Numbered from the stretch's first letter, positions 53,641-62,381 are shown. The stretch: DNA of 64,000 nucleotides from Sideroxydans lithotrophicus (GCA_020723185.1 DYJI01000006.1:163082-227081), one strand, 5' to 3'. Numbers and translations: made by a program. Notes: generated by a model from the letters alone, not told the origin.

Positions 53641-54006
53641 ATGCCCAAGCACACCACACCCGACCATGCTCGCCTCGACCGCGTCGTGGCCGAAGCGCGC
53701 AAGCAACGTGAACAACGCGAGGCGGGTTACCGCGAACGCGCGCTCAAGATCTATCCGCACATCTGCGGGCGCTGCGGGCGGGAATTCTCCGGCGCGAGAT
53801 TGCGCGAACTGACGGTGCATCACCGCGACCACAACCACGACAACAACCCGCCGGACGGCAGCAACTGGGAGTTGTTATGCCTTTACTGTCACGACAACGA
53901 GCATTCGCGCGTGATGGACGAGGTGGTGCGCGATCGCAAGGAGAGCGGCCCCGCACCGGCCACGCACAATCCCTTCGCGGACCTGAAATCGCTACTCAAG
54001 AAATGA
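53641..54006 (+). CDS. yajD: YajD-type HNH nuclease domain protein
   Basis: A 121-residue protein with an HNH endonuclease fold. Zinc-binding Cys pairs are CGRCG (about 42-46) and CLYCH (about 80-84). The HNH core is LTVHHRDHNHDNNPPDGSNW followed by CHDNEH. It resembles E. coli YajD. A basic N-terminal helix may contact nucleic acid. Nuclease activity and target are unproven. It is convergent with the outer-membrane protein gene at 54011, only 4 bases away. Confidence 0.92.
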   Translation: MPKHTTPDHARLDRVVAEARKQREQREAGYRERALKIYPHICGRCGREFSGARLRELTVHHRDHNHDNNPPDGSNWELLCLYCHDNEHSRVMDEVVRDRKESGPAPATHNPFADLKSLLKK

Positions 54007-54010
54007 CCCG

Positions 54011-54856
54011 CTAGAAACCTGCCGACAGCGACACGCCGTAGCCGGTGTCAGGACTCCCATCCGACAGACCTTTCATCACGAAGGCGTTCAGGGTGGTGTC
54101 GTCCCCGATCTGCGTCGCGGCATACAAGGTCAACTCGCGCTGAGCATAGCCTGAGGCCGAGGCTGGCTGGGCGTACCAGTATTCCATGCCCATGTTCGAC
54201 TCGTCGTTCAACACATAGTCCATGCCGACGGAGCCATACGCTGCGTTATCCAGCGGTGCCGTGGCAGTGCTGCCCAACTTCTGGTAACCCAGCATCAGGC
54301 TGGGGGTGAGATCGCCGAACGCGACCCAGCTCGAAACCTGCATGGCATAGTCGTTCTCGCCGCTACCGAGTGTGGTGCTGGCCGTGCCAAATTTGATACG
54401 TGCACCCGCATCAAGTCCGGCGTCGCCCTCCTCGCTCTGCCACAAGGCATAGCCGGCGAACAGCGACACGTCCCCCAGTCCGCTGTTGGTGACGCGTGTG
54501 GAGGTCGTGGTAGAGGTCGTAGTGCTTGTTCCGCCGCCACCACCGCCACCTCCGCCGCCCATACCGATCCCCATGCGCATGCCGCCACTACCGCTACCGC
54601 GTATGCCGTTGATGATCACGGAACCATCGCCGGTCACCGACAGGTAAGGCACCGTCAGTTTGAGCGACCAATCGTCGCGTGCATAACGCAACGTGATCGG
54701 GATCGAGGTGCTTTCTATCGTGGTGGTACCGCCGTATTTTCCGGAGCTGCGGTCCAAGCCGACACCCAGAGAAAGGTAGCCCTCCTCTTCCGCTTGGACG
54801 TTGTTTCCCAGCACCATCAGGATAGCCACAGGTATCCACAGTGATCGTTTTGACAT
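54011..54856 (-). CDS. Exported beta-barrel outer-membrane protein with Gly/Thr-rich loop
   Basis: A 281-residue protein with signal peptide (MSKRSLWIPVAILMVLGNNVQA) and alternating beta strands ending in a C-terminal Phe (GVSLSAGF), as expected of an outer-membrane barrel. Strands such as YLSLGVGLDRSSGKYGG and MQVSSWVAFGDLTPSLMLGY resemble the family annotated as transporters of the phenol-degradation MetA type. Between strands lies a low-complexity loop (about 95-125): G/M repeats, a run of about ten Gly, then Ser/Thr repeats. The ATG at 54856 follows GGAGAGGCTCG. It is third in an operon with two small exported proteins and divergent from a two-component system. Confidence 0.78.
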   Translation of the reverse strand: MSKRSLWIPVAILMVLGNNVQAEEEGYLSLGVGLDRSSGKYGGTTTIESTSIPITLRYARDDWSLKLTVPYLSVTGDGSVIINGIRGSGSGGMRMGIGMGGGGGGGGGGTSTTTSTTTSTRVTNSGLGDVSLFAGYALWQSEEGDAGLDAGARIKFGTASTTLGSGENDYAMQVSSWVAFGDLTPSLMLGYQKLGSTATAPLDNAAYGSVGMDYVLNDESNMGMEYWYAQPASASGYAQRELTLYAATQIGDDTTLNAFVMKGLSDGSPDTGYGVSLSAGF

Positions 54857-54872
54857 CGAGCCTCTCCTTCCA

Positions 54873-55178
54873 TCAGCGACCACGTCCGCTCACGCGTCCC
54901 ATGTCGCCGTTTCCTCTGGCGCGCTCCTGCCGCGCGCGATAACCCTGTCCGTAACCGCTGCTGTTCCTGCGTTGCGGCACGACTTCTTCGGCCTTGCCTT
55001 CCGCCTGCTGTGCCGCTTCCAGCTGCTCGCGGATGCGCGCGCGGTAGGCTGCATATTCTTCCTGCGTCATCTCGCCGGTAGCGGATGACAGCGGCATCTC
55101 TTCACTCGCCCGCACCGGCGCGTTCACCGACAGGGTAAACAATAGTGCGGCGAAGAGCGATGCATTGCGGATGTTCAT
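54873..55178 (-). CDS. Small exported protein, basic C-terminus
   Basis: A 101-residue protein with a cleavable signal peptide (MNIRNASLFAALLFTLSVNAPVRA). It is followed by an acidic helix (MTQEEYAAYRARIREQLEAAQ) and a Gly/Arg-rich tail (YGQGYRARQERARGNGD). No family is recognised. The E/Q/R-rich helix after MTQEEY resembles the next small protein at 55238 (MTDEQRAAL), so both may be paralogous periplasmic helical proteins. It lies 16 bases before the beta-barrel gene and 59 after the other small protein. Confidence 0.75.
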   Translation of the reverse strand: MNIRNASLFAALLFTLSVNAPVRASEEMPLSSATGEMTQEEYAAYRARIREQLEAAQQAEGKAEEVVPQRRNSSGYGQGYRARQERARGNGDMGRVSGRGR

Positions 55179-55237
55179 CTCGTACTCCTTGCAGAAAGGC
55201 GCGAACCGCTCGTTCGGCGGTTCGCGCGATCTCCGGT

Positions 55238-55597
55238 TCAGCGGCCCATACCCATGCCGCCCTGGCTACCGCGTTGCGAACCGGCACCGGATCCGTCTCG
55301 CAACATGTTACCGTTACCGGCACCTTGTTGCTTAGCGGTCTTGTTCTTTTTCTGCTCGGCCTTGGCCTTCTGCTTCTCGGCACGCAGCGCAGCACGCTGT
55401 TCGTCGGTCATCTCTTCCTGCTTCTGCAGGCGATATTGTTCGCGCTCCTGCACGGTCATGCCTGCTGTTTCAGCCTGATGCTCGGCACGGATCTGTTCGC
55501 GGGTCTGCACCTGCGCCTCTTCGGCGGCGTAGGCGTTGCCGATACCGGCCAGGGCCAAAGCGAGCAGACTGTTCAACAGGATGGTGGTGGTTTTCAT
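55238..55597 (-). CDS. Small exported Glu/Gln-rich helical protein
   Basis: A 119-residue protein. Signal peptide MKTTTILLNSLLALALAGIGNAYA, then a long charged helix (about 26-90) with EREQYRLQKQEEMTDEQRAAL and a Lys/Ala-rich part, then a Gly/Met/Arg tail (GSQGGMGMGR). Its composition recalls periplasmic Spy/CpxP-like proteins, but the LTxxQ motifs are not clear, so this is only a resemblance. GGAGAAC precedes the ATG. First gene of the three-gene minus operon divergent from the OmpR/EnvZ-type pair; the leader carries a hairpin at 55622-55639. Confidence 0.75.
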   Translation of the reverse strand: MKTTTILLNSLLALALAGIGNAYAAEEAQVQTREQIRAEHQAETAGMTVQEREQYRLQKQEEMTDEQRAALRAEKQKAKAEQKKNKTAKQQGAGNGNMLRDGSGAGSQRGSQGGMGMGR

Positions 55598-55621
55598 GAT
55601 GTTCTCCTTGGTTGTTGGACT

Positions 55622-55639
55622 ATCAGAGTGTTCTCTGAT
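55622..55639. repeat. 7-bp hairpin in the leader of the small-protein operon
   Basis: ATCAGAG and CTCTGAT flank TGTT. It is located 25 bases upstream of the ATG at 55597. A second inverted repeat (CGCCGG/CCGGCG, 55654-55672) follows. Either may act in RNA or as an operator. Confidence 0.45.
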
Positions 55640-55693
55640 GGCTGCATGGTGCGCGCCGGTCGTTACCCGGCGATTTCCTTTCTGCGACAGTTT

Positions 55694-55708
55694 GTAACAG
55701 AGTGTTAC
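55694..55708. promoter_or_regulatory. Dyad operator candidate GTAACA-GAG-TGTTAC
   Basis: A perfect 6-bp inverted repeat with a 3-bp centre in the divergent region between the small-protein operon and the OmpR-type regulator gene, about 41 bp upstream of that gene's -10. Its position suits autoregulation by the response regulator. Confidence 0.5.
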
Positions 55709-55748
55709 CGCGACCGCCCCGCCCCTGCCTCGCGCCTTTCGCTTCGGT

Positions 55749-55754
55749 TATAGT
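55749..55754 (+). promoter_or_regulatory. -10-like TATAGT directly before the OmpR-type regulator
   Basis: TATAGT ends 6 bases before the ATG at 55761 and there is no ribosome binding site, so transcription would begin at or next to the start codon (leaderless arrangement). Confidence 0.4.
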
Positions 55755-55760
55755 GGGCAT

Positions 55761-56474
55761 ATGGAAAACAGACACATACTGGTGGTGGACGACGATGCCG
55801 GCCTGCGCGAGCTGCTGCAGGAGTATCTCTCCGCACAGGGATTTCAGGTGGCGGCCGTGGCCGACGGTGTGCAGATGGACGCGCATCTGTCGCAACATCC
55901 GGTCGACCTGCTGATCCTCGACCTGATGCTGCCCGGCGAAGACGGCCTTTCGCTGGCGCGCCGTCTGCGCACGCGCAGCGGCCTGCCCATCATCATGCTG
56001 TCGGCGCGCGGCGAGGATGTGGACCGCATCGTGGGTCTGGAAGTTGGCGCGGACGATTATCTGGCAAAACCCTTCAACCCGCGCGAACTGCTGGCGCGCA
56101 TCCGCGCCTTGCTACGCCGCAACGAACAGGGCCAGCTCAAACCGGACGAGGACAAGGCCGACATCCGCCGCTTCGGCCCGTTCAGCATGGATGTGGATGC
56201 GCGCGTGCTGCACAAGCACGACCGGGTGGTGCAGCTCACCTCCGGCGAATTCAATCTGTTACGCATCTTCGCGGAGCACCCCAACCGCGTGCTTGGACGC
56301 GACAGCCTGATGGACATGCTCAAGGGCTACGAACGTTCACCCTTCGACCGCAGCATCGATGTGCGAGTGACGCGCCTGCGGCGCAAGATCGAGGACGATG
56401 CGAACTCGCCGCACTTCATCCGCACCGTGTGGGGCGAAGGCTATCTGTTCTCGCCCAACGGCATCAACCCGTGA
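55761..56474 (+). CDS. OmpR-family response regulator
   Basis: A 237-residue regulator. Receiver (about 5-120): acidic pair in VVDDDAGLRELL, phospho-acceptor Asp in LLILDLMLPGEDGL, Ser in IIMLSARGED, Lys in DDYLAKPFNPREL. A winged-helix DNA-binding domain (about 135-232) contains VQLTSGEFNLLRIFAEHPN, SIDVRVTRLRRKIE and HFIRTVWGEGYLF. The GTGA overlap with the kinase gene pairs them. Closest by pattern to OmpR itself, a general osmotic or envelope regulator in betaproteobacteria. Likely targets include the divergent operon of exported proteins. Confidence 0.95.
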   Translation: MENRHILVVDDDAGLRELLQEYLSAQGFQVAAVADGVQMDAHLSQHPVDLLILDLMLPGEDGLSLARRLRTRSGLPIIMLSARGEDVDRIVGLEVGADDYLAKPFNPRELLARIRALLRRNEQGQLKPDEDKADIRRFGPFSMDVDARVLHKHDRVVQLTSGEFNLLRIFAEHPNRVLGRDSLMDMLKGYERSPFDRSIDVRVTRLRRKIEDDANSPHFIRTVWGEGYLFSPNGINP

Positions 56475-57793
56475 CGCCCGCGCACAACAAACCACATTCC
56501 CTGTTCTACGGCACCGTGCGCACGGTCGCCGCCTCGCTGCTGGTGTTCCAGATATTCCTCATCGCCGCCACCGTGCATTACGTGATGCTGCCGATGGCGC
56601 AGCGCAGCGCGGACGACCTGGCCGCCCTGCTCGTCCTGTCGGCACGCACTTGGGTGGAACTGCCGCCGGAGACGCGCAAGGATTTCGAGCTGGAGCTGAT
56701 CCGGCAACACCAGTTCATGCTGTTCGAGGATGCCGCGCCCTTGCCGGAACGCACCGTCCCGCTGCCCTATCTCGAGTTGCTGGATGAGGCGCTGTCCGCA
56801 CGGCTTGGTGAACCCGTCACGGTGAAGGTGACCGACCTCGACACCACCTGGTTCTGGGCCGAGATGCACGCCGGCGGGAAACTCATGCGCATCGGTTTCC
56901 CCAAGTCGCGCCTGCATACCGATCCACCCATGATGCTGTTGCTGGCGCTGATCGCCACGGTGCTGCTCAGCCTGCTCACCGCACTCATACTGGCGCGCCG
57001 CATCACACGCCCTCTGGCGCGACTCTCACAGGCGGCGCAGCGCATCGGCACGGGTGGCATCCCCGAGGCGCTGCCCGACAGCCATATCAGGGAGTTGTCG
57101 GACCTGTCTGCCGCTTTCAACCAGATGGCCCTGCAGGTGCGCGAGCTGCTGGCGAACCGCACCACGCTGCTGGCCGGTATCTCGCACGACCTGCGCACGC
57201 CGCTGGCGCGCATGCGGCTGGCGGTGGAGATGCTGCCCGACAGCAGCGATCAAAAGACCGTCGAGCGTCTGCGCCGGGACATCGAGGATATGAACACGCT
57301 GATCGGCGAGTTCCTCACGTTGAGCCGCGACCTGCAACAGGAAGCGCAGGATGAGATAGTGCTGGAAACGATGTTGACAGAGATGGCGGAAGAACAGAAC
57401 GCCCAAGGCGCACAGGTCGCATGCCATGCGCAGCCGGGACTGACCGTGCGCGCCGGGCCGCTCGCGCTGCATCGTGTGCTGCAGAACCTGCTCGGCAACG
57501 CCCTGCGTTACAGCGAGGGCAAGCCGGTAGAAATCGAATCTGAGCATAAAGGCCAGCAAGTGCTGATCAGCATTCTGGATCGTGGCCCCGGCATCCCGCC
57601 GCAGGAGTTGGAGAAGGTGTTCCGCCCCTTCTACCGCGTCGAATCCTCGCGCAACGCGAACACCGGCGGCAGCGGGCTGGGACTGGCCATCGTGCAGCAG
57701 TTGTGCACGGCCAACGGCTGGCAGGTCGCACTGCGCGCGCGCGAAGGCGGCGGCACGGTGGCCGAGCTCAGCTTGCCGCTGTCAGGACAGTGA
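56471..57793 (+). CDS. EnvZ-like sensor histidine kinase
   Basis: A 440-residue inner-membrane kinase, partner of the regulator at 55761. TM1 (about 18-38), periplasmic domain of about 110 residues (AQRSADDLAALLVLSARTWVELPPETR), TM2 (about 155-177), HAMP (about 178-230; RRITRPLARLSQAAQRIGTG). The H box is GISHDLRTPLARMRLAVEML, the N box NLLGNALRYSEG, and the G boxes DRGPGIPPQELEKVF and GGSGLGLAI. The start is GTG at 56471, overlapping the regulator stop (GTGA); the earlier ATG would extend into the regulator gene. Confidence 0.94.
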   Translation: MTPAHNKPHSLFYGTVRTVAASLLVFQIFLIAATVHYVMLPMAQRSADDLAALLVLSARTWVELPPETRKDFELELIRQHQFMLFEDAAPLPERTVPLPYLELLDEALSARLGEPVTVKVTDLDTTWFWAEMHAGGKLMRIGFPKSRLHTDPPMMLLLALIATVLLSLLTALILARRITRPLARLSQAAQRIGTGGIPEALPDSHIRELSDLSAAFNQMALQVRELLANRTTLLAGISHDLRTPLARMRLAVEMLPDSSDQKTVERLRRDIEDMNTLIGEFLTLSRDLQQEAQDEIVLETMLTEMAEEQNAQGAQVACHAQPGLTVRAGPLALHRVLQNLLGNALRYSEGKPVEIESEHKGQQVLISILDRGPGIPPQELEKVFRPFYRVESSRNANTGGSGLGLAIVQQLCTANGWQVALRAREGGGTVAELSLPLSGQ

Positions 57794-57807
57794 ACGAGTA
57801 TGGTTTT

Positions 57808-57833
57808 GTCGTTCCCGCGAATGCGGGAATGAC
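57808..57833. repeat. REP-like palindrome
   Basis: GTCGTTCCCGC and GCGGGAATGAC around a 4-base loop (one mismatch in 11-bp arms). This kind of GTCATTCCCGC palindrome is dispersed between genes in many proteobacterial genomes. Here it lies between convergent kinase and AEC genes, where it could also serve as a bidirectional terminator. Confidence 0.6.
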
Positions 57834-57854
57834 GAGTTAATCAGCATGTCCCTC

Positions 57855-58751
57855 TCAGAATCCCAGCAGGAACAGCCATAAGGGCAGCGTCAGCGCGGCC
57901 AGCAAGGTGCTCAACACCACCTGCGCCGCGATGGTGTCACCGTCGCCGCCCATGCGCGTCGCCAGCACATAGGCCATGGTGGAAACCGGCAGCGCGGCCA
58001 TCAGCACCGGGATATTGAAATACACCCCCTCCAGCCCGAACAACGTCGCCAATGCCCAGGCGATGGCGGGCAGCAGCAGCAACTTCACCAGCACGCCGTA
58101 CCACAATGTGCCGCGCTGCTGATGCAAGCCCTTCAGGCGCAATGCCGAACCGACCGCGATCAAGCCCATCGGCAACGAGGCCTGCGACAACAGCGCGAGC
58201 GTGGTGTTGAGCATGGAAGGCAGGTGCAGCCCGCTCAGGCTGAAGGCGATGCCGCCCGCCGTGGCAAGGATCAAGGGATTGAGCATGATCTCGCGCAGCC
58301 AGTGGCTCTCGCTGTGGCGCGCCAGCATCAGCACGCTGGCGACGTTGGCGATGGGCACCATGAATCCCATCAGCAGACCGATGGCGGCCAGACCTGTCGT
58401 ACCGTGCAAGCTGCCCGCGATGGACAGGCCGACATAGCTGTTGAAGCGGAACGTCGCCTGGAAGGTGGCGGCGTACACCTTGGGCGGCGCATGGAACAGC
58501 GGTTTCGCCAGCAGGCCGAGCAGGATACCCGCGCCCATGAACAGGACAGCGACGCCCATCATCGGTGCCGCCGTCCCAAGATCGATGGTGAAGTGGGACA
58601 GCGTGTGGAACAGCAGCGCGGGGAAGAACACGTAGTAGATCAGGCGGTCGAGCTGCGGCCAGAATTCGTCGCGCAGACCGAACCAGCGGCGCATGGACGC
58701 GCCGAGCAGGATCAGCAGGAAGATGGGAACGATGGTCTGCGCGACGGTCAT
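57855..58751 (-). CDS. AEC-family transporter (second copy)
   Basis: A 298-residue inner-membrane protein with about ten hydrophobic helices and the AEC pattern: TIVPIFLLILLGASMRRW at the N-terminus and FRFNSYVGLSIAGSLHG in the middle (compare GNTSFFGLPM in the protein at 1726). It is clearly divergent from that protein, so it is not a recent duplicate. Substrate unknown. It follows rhlE by 30 bases and may be read through from it. Confidence 0.87.
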   Translation of the reverse strand: MTVAQTIVPIFLLILLGASMRRWFGLRDEFWPQLDRLIYYVFFPALLFHTLSHFTIDLGTAAPMMGVAVLFMGAGILLGLLAKPLFHAPPKVYAATFQATFRFNSYVGLSIAGSLHGTTGLAAIGLLMGFMVPIANVASVLMLARHSESHWLREIMLNPLILATAGGIAFSLSGLHLPSMLNTTLALLSQASLPMGLIAVGSALRLKGLHQQRGTLWYGVLVKLLLLPAIAWALATLFGLEGVYFNIPVLMAALPVSTMAYVLATRMGGDGDTIAAQVVLSTLLAALTLPLWLFLLGF

Positions 58752-58781
58752 GGCTGGATGATTGCCGCGCGGAAGGGACTT

Positions 58782-60185
58782 TTAGCTGGAGCGCCGGAAC
58801 AGGGCGGGGATCGCCGCCCTGGGTTTGGCTGCAGGCAGCTCCGGCTTGCTGGTCGAGGGTGCGGGCTCAGTGACCTTGGGCACATAAGGCTGGTCGAACC
58901 AGGGATCGTGCGCCGGTTTGTTCGGCACCGGCTTGTGATAGGCCTGACGCGGTTCGCGTGGCTCTCGCTGTTCACGCGGTTCGCGTTGCGGTCGCGCTTC
59001 ACTGCGCGGCGCATGTTGCACGCTGGCCTGCTCTTTCTCGATGCTGGTCTTGATCAGTTTCTCGATGTCGACCAGATAACGTTCTTCCTCGGGCGACACC
59101 AGCGACAGCGCCGTGCCCTTCGCGCCGGCGCGGCCGGTGCGGCCGATGCGGTGCACATAGTCTTCCGCCGCATGCGGGATCTCGTAGTTGATCACCATCG
59201 GCAGATGGTCGATGTCCAGTCCGCGCGCGGCCACGTCGGTGGCGATCAGCACTGCCACCTTGCCTTGCTTGAACGCTTCGAGCGTCTGCTGGCGTTCGAG
59301 CTGGCTGCGGTCGCCATGGATGGCATCGGCTTCGATGCCTTCGCGCTGCAACTGACGCGTCAGGCGGCTGGCGGTGAGCTTGGTCTTGGTGAACACGATC
59401 ACCTGCTTGGCGTCGTCGCCCTTGAGCAGTTTTGCCAGCAGCGCATGTTTGTCCTCGCTTGGCACCAGAAAGACCTTCTGCTTGATGTTCTCGGAGGTCG
59501 CGTTGCTGCGCGCCACTTCGATCAGCGAGGGATAGATGAGGAAATCCTCGGACAACTTCTTGATGTCGTCGGAGAAGGTAGCGGAGAACATCAGGCTCTG
59601 GCGGCGGCGCGGCAGCAGCGCGAGGATGCGCTTGAGCGCGGGCATGAAGCCCATGTCCAGCATGCGGTCTGCCTCGTCCAGCACCAGCATCTGCACCTGG
59701 TTCAACAGCACGGTCTTCTGTTCAATGTGATCGAGCAAACGGCCAGGTGTCGCCACCAGGATCTCCACACCGGTCTTCAGGTGCGGCGTTTGGGTCTTGA
59801 TGTCCACCCCGCCATACACCACCAGCGAACGCAGGTTGGTGTACTTGGCATACATCTTCACACTCTCTTCGACCTGAACCGCCAGCTCGCGCGTCGGCAC
59901 CAGGATCAATGCGCGCACCGGATGCTTGGCCGGCGAAGTGCTGGCGCTGGCGTGCGGCAGCAACTGCTGCAACAGCGGCAAAGCGAACGCGGCGGTCTTG
60001 CCGGTGCCGGTCTGCGCGCCCGCCATCAGGTCCTCGCCGCTGAGCACGACCGGGATGGCCTGCGCCTGGATCGGCGTGGGCGTGCTGTAACCGGCTTCGG
60101 TGAGGGCTTTGAGGATCTCGGGGGCGAGCTTCAGGTCGGCAAAACTGACAGTGTTCAATGTAGAGGTCTCTGCGGTTGTCGTCAT
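58782..60185 (-). CDS. rhlE: ATP-dependent RNA helicase RhlE-type
   Basis: A 467-residue DEAD-box helicase. Motifs: AQTGTGKTAAF (I), PTRELA, LDEADRMLD (II), SATFS (III), ATDVAARGLD and HRIGRTGRAG (VI). The Q-motif region FADLKLAPEILKALTEAGY and the basic, Pro/Arg/Glu-rich C-terminal tail (REPREQREPREPRQ) fit RhlE, involved in ribosome maturation and RNA decay. The promoter -10 TATAAT lies 11 bases before the ATG, so the leader is only a few bases long. Confidence 0.93.
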   Translation of the reverse strand: MTTTAETSTLNTVSFADLKLAPEILKALTEAGYSTPTPIQAQAIPVVLSGEDLMAGAQTGTGKTAAFALPLLQQLLPHASASTSPAKHPVRALILVPTRELAVQVEESVKMYAKYTNLRSLVVYGGVDIKTQTPHLKTGVEILVATPGRLLDHIEQKTVLLNQVQMLVLDEADRMLDMGFMPALKRILALLPRRRQSLMFSATFSDDIKKLSEDFLIYPSLIEVARSNATSENIKQKVFLVPSEDKHALLAKLLKGDDAKQVIVFTKTKLTASRLTRQLQREGIEADAIHGDRSQLERQQTLEAFKQGKVAVLIATDVAARGLDIDHLPMVINYEIPHAAEDYVHRIGRTGRAGAKGTALSLVSPEEERYLVDIEKLIKTSIEKEQASVQHAPRSEARPQREPREQREPREPRQAYHKPVPNKPAHDPWFDQPYVPKVTEPAPSTSKPELPAAKPRAAIPALFRRSS

Positions 60186-60196
60186 AAGTAGGCGGC

Positions 60197-60202
60197 ATTA
60201 TA
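60197..60202 (-). promoter_or_regulatory. -10 element (TATAAT) of rhlE
   Basis: On the minus strand TATAAT is followed by GCCGCC and the ATG 11 bases later. This leaves about 4-5 bases of leader and no ribosome binding site. Confidence 0.5.
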
Positions 60203-60281
60203 CGCGGCTAGCCGGTGCATCGCGCTTTTCAGCCGCAAACCCGCCCGGCCCCCTCCTTCGCCCGCCAGCCGCCGCAGACCG

Positions 60282-62264
60282 CTACACCCTGTAGACCGAC
60301 ACCGCGTCACGCAATTGCCGCGCAAGCTCATCCAGTTCCCTGGCGGTCTTGTCGTTCTGCATCGAGGCGCTGTTGTTGCTTTCCGTCATCTGGGCGATCT
60401 GTTCCACGTTCACGGCGATCTGGCGGATGGCCGCATCCTGTTCGGCCAGCGCATTGGAGATGTTCTGCACATTGACCGAGACCTCCTGGTCGTCCTCGTC
60501 GATCTTGGTCAGTTCGTTGGCCGAATCATTGACCAGCGCCAGACTGGACGCGGCATGCTCGTTGGCTTTCTGCATGGACAGCACGGTATCGCCAATGCCG
60601 CCCTGGATGGCCTGCACCAGCCCGGCGATCTCGCCGGTCGCCTGGCCGGTGCGTTCCGCCAGCTTGCGCACTTCGTCCGCCACCACCGCGAAACCCCGCC
60701 CTTGCTCGCCGGCACGCGCCGCCTCGATGGCGGCATTCAGCGCCAGCAGGTTGGTCTGGTCTGCGATCTCCTTGATCACCTTCACGATGTTGCCGATCTG
60801 CTGCGAGCTCTCGTCGAGGTGATGCACGCTCGCACCCGACTCCTTGATCAATTTGGCGACCTCGTCCATCTTCTTGACGGTCTCCTTCATGACCTGCCCG
60901 GCATGTTCGCTGTCCTTGCGGGCATGCAGGACCATCTGCGCCGCCGCCTGCGAGTTGCTGGCCGTCTCGGTGATACTGACAGACGACTGCTCGACCGCAG
61001 CGGCCACCGATTCTGCCGCAGTGGATTGCACCAATGAGTTCTCCGTGACGGACTTGCTCGACACTGCCAGTTGATGGGCGGCAGCGGTGATCCGTTCGCT
61101 GGATTGCTTGGCATCCAGGATGATCTTGCGGAACTTTTCTATCAGTTGGTTCAGGGCGCGTCCGGTGCGCACCACCTCCGAGGCCCCCTGCTCCGGCACC
61201 TTGCCGGAGAAATCATCGTCGGCGATCGCCCGCTCGGTGAAATGCACCATCGCGTTCAGTGGCGCACTGATGCTGCGCCCCACCCACCAGGACACCACCA
61301 CGGTCAGCCCCAGCGCCAGCAAAGCCAGCAACAGGAAGCGGATCAGCGCATTGCGGCCGGAAGCCTGCAGTGATGCGGCATCCGCCATGATCTTGCGCGT
61401 GATCTGGTCTTCGGTGGCATGCAGTGCATCGATCTTTGCGGAGATGGTCTGGAACCATACGGTAGGATCGACCGCGAAACCGCCTTCCGCCGCGCGGTTG
61501 ATCAGCAGGTCACGATAGCGCGCCACATCTTGCGCCGGATCCCCCGCCAGCACGGCTGCCAGTGAGGTCCTGAGCTCCTCACTGGCGAGGCTGTTGAACA
61601 TGTTCAGATAGGCTTCCTGATGGTTGATCCTGGTCAGGATGTTGCGATACTGGGCAGGATTAAGCTGGTCGGCGGCGAAGGCGGCAGTCACCAATGCGCG
61701 CTCCTGTCCGGCGTTCTCTTTGGCGCGCACGAAACCCAGATACGCGATCATCTGCTGCGAGATCGCGGCATCGCGGTTCAGTTCGACACCGACGCTCATC
61801 GCTTCGATGAGCCGGGAGATAGTGCCGGTGTAATAGGCCACCTCTTCGGGGACGGTGAGCGACAGGTCGCTGGCGCGCTGGCGGATCGTCTCCAACTTGT
61901 CCAGTTCGCTGCGGGCAGCGCTGACGGCAGCGGCCAGCAGCGGCATGCTCTTGGCATCGATGGCAGCCGCCTGGCGCGTGAACGCCGCCAGGCGCTCACT
62001 GGTCTGGTTGCGCATCTGCGGCAGCACGTCGGCGAACTTCTGTCCTTTGGACTGCAGGAAACCCGCCGTGGCACCCCGCTCGATCTGCAGGGTATGGATC
62101 AGATTTCCCGCGCTCACGGAAACCTCCATCAGCGCATGCGTCTGGATGCTGTTGCGATAGGTCCCGAAGGATTGATTGAGCAGGACACCTGCCATCATGA
62201 CCAGTGCAAGCAGCGGTACCGCCACCAGCAGGATCAGCCGATTCTTGATAGAAGAAAGATTCAT
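60282..62264 (-). CDS. Methyl-accepting chemotaxis protein with NIT sensor domain
   Basis: A 660-residue chemoreceptor. TM1 (about 10-30), a periplasmic helical NIT (nitrate/nitrite-sensing type) domain (about 45-300; [20 protein letters not shown] is its hallmark), TM2 (about 308-330), HAMP (about 330-385), then the signalling domain with the hairpin tip [20 protein letters not shown] and [18 protein letters not shown]. It should couple to CheA/CheW; nitrate or nitrite is the usual ligand of the domain, unproven here. Its promoter matches the flagellar sigma-28 consensus. No other chemotaxis gene is adjacent. Confidence 0.95.
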   Translation of the reverse strand: MNLSSIKNRLILLVAVPLLALVMMAGVLLNQSFGTYRNSIQTHALMEVSVSAGNLIHTLQIERGATAGFLQSKGQKFADVLPQMRNQTSERLAAFTRQAAAIDAKSMPLLAAAVSAARSELDKLETIRQRASDLSLTVPEEVAYYTGTISRLIEAMSVGVELNRDAAISQQMIAYLGFVRAKENAGQERALVTAAFAADQLNPAQYRNILTRINHQEAYLNMFNSLASEELRTSLAAVLAGDPAQDVARYRDLLINRAAEGGFAVDPTVWFQTISAKIDALHATEDQITRKIMADAASLQASGRNALIRFLLLALLALGLTVVVSWWVGRSISAPLNAMVHFTERAIADDDFSGKVPEQGASEVVRTGRALNQLIEKFRKIILDAKQSSERITAAAHQLAVSSKSVTENSLVQSTAAESVAAAVEQSSVSITETASNSQAAAQMVLHARKDSEHAGQVMKETVKKMDEVAKLIKESGASVHHLDESSQQIGNIVKVIKEIADQTNLLALNAAIEAARAGEQGRGFAVVADEVRKLAERTGQATGEIAGLVQAIQGGIGDTVLSMQKANEHAASSLALVNDSANELTKIDEDDQEVSVNVQNISNALAEQDAAIRQIAVNVEQIAQMTESNNSASMQNDKTARELDELARQLRDAVSVYRV

Positions 62265-62351
62265 TCAGTGCTCCCCCGCACGTGTTATTCAGACAACCGG
62301 CAAGCGGCCGCTTTCGACGCGCAGGCGATCCCTACATCCCTGTGTCAGGAT

Positions 62352-62378
62352 AATACATTCCGTATGTTTGAATGTATT
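62352..62378. promoter_or_regulatory. 9-bp inverted repeat upstream of the chemoreceptor gene
   Basis: AATACATTC and GAATGTATT separated by 9 bases, about 88 bases upstream of the chemoreceptor ATG and immediately downstream of its sigma-28 promoter. A candidate operator, or an RNA stem in the leader. Confidence 0.5.
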
Positions 62379-62381
62379 GAT

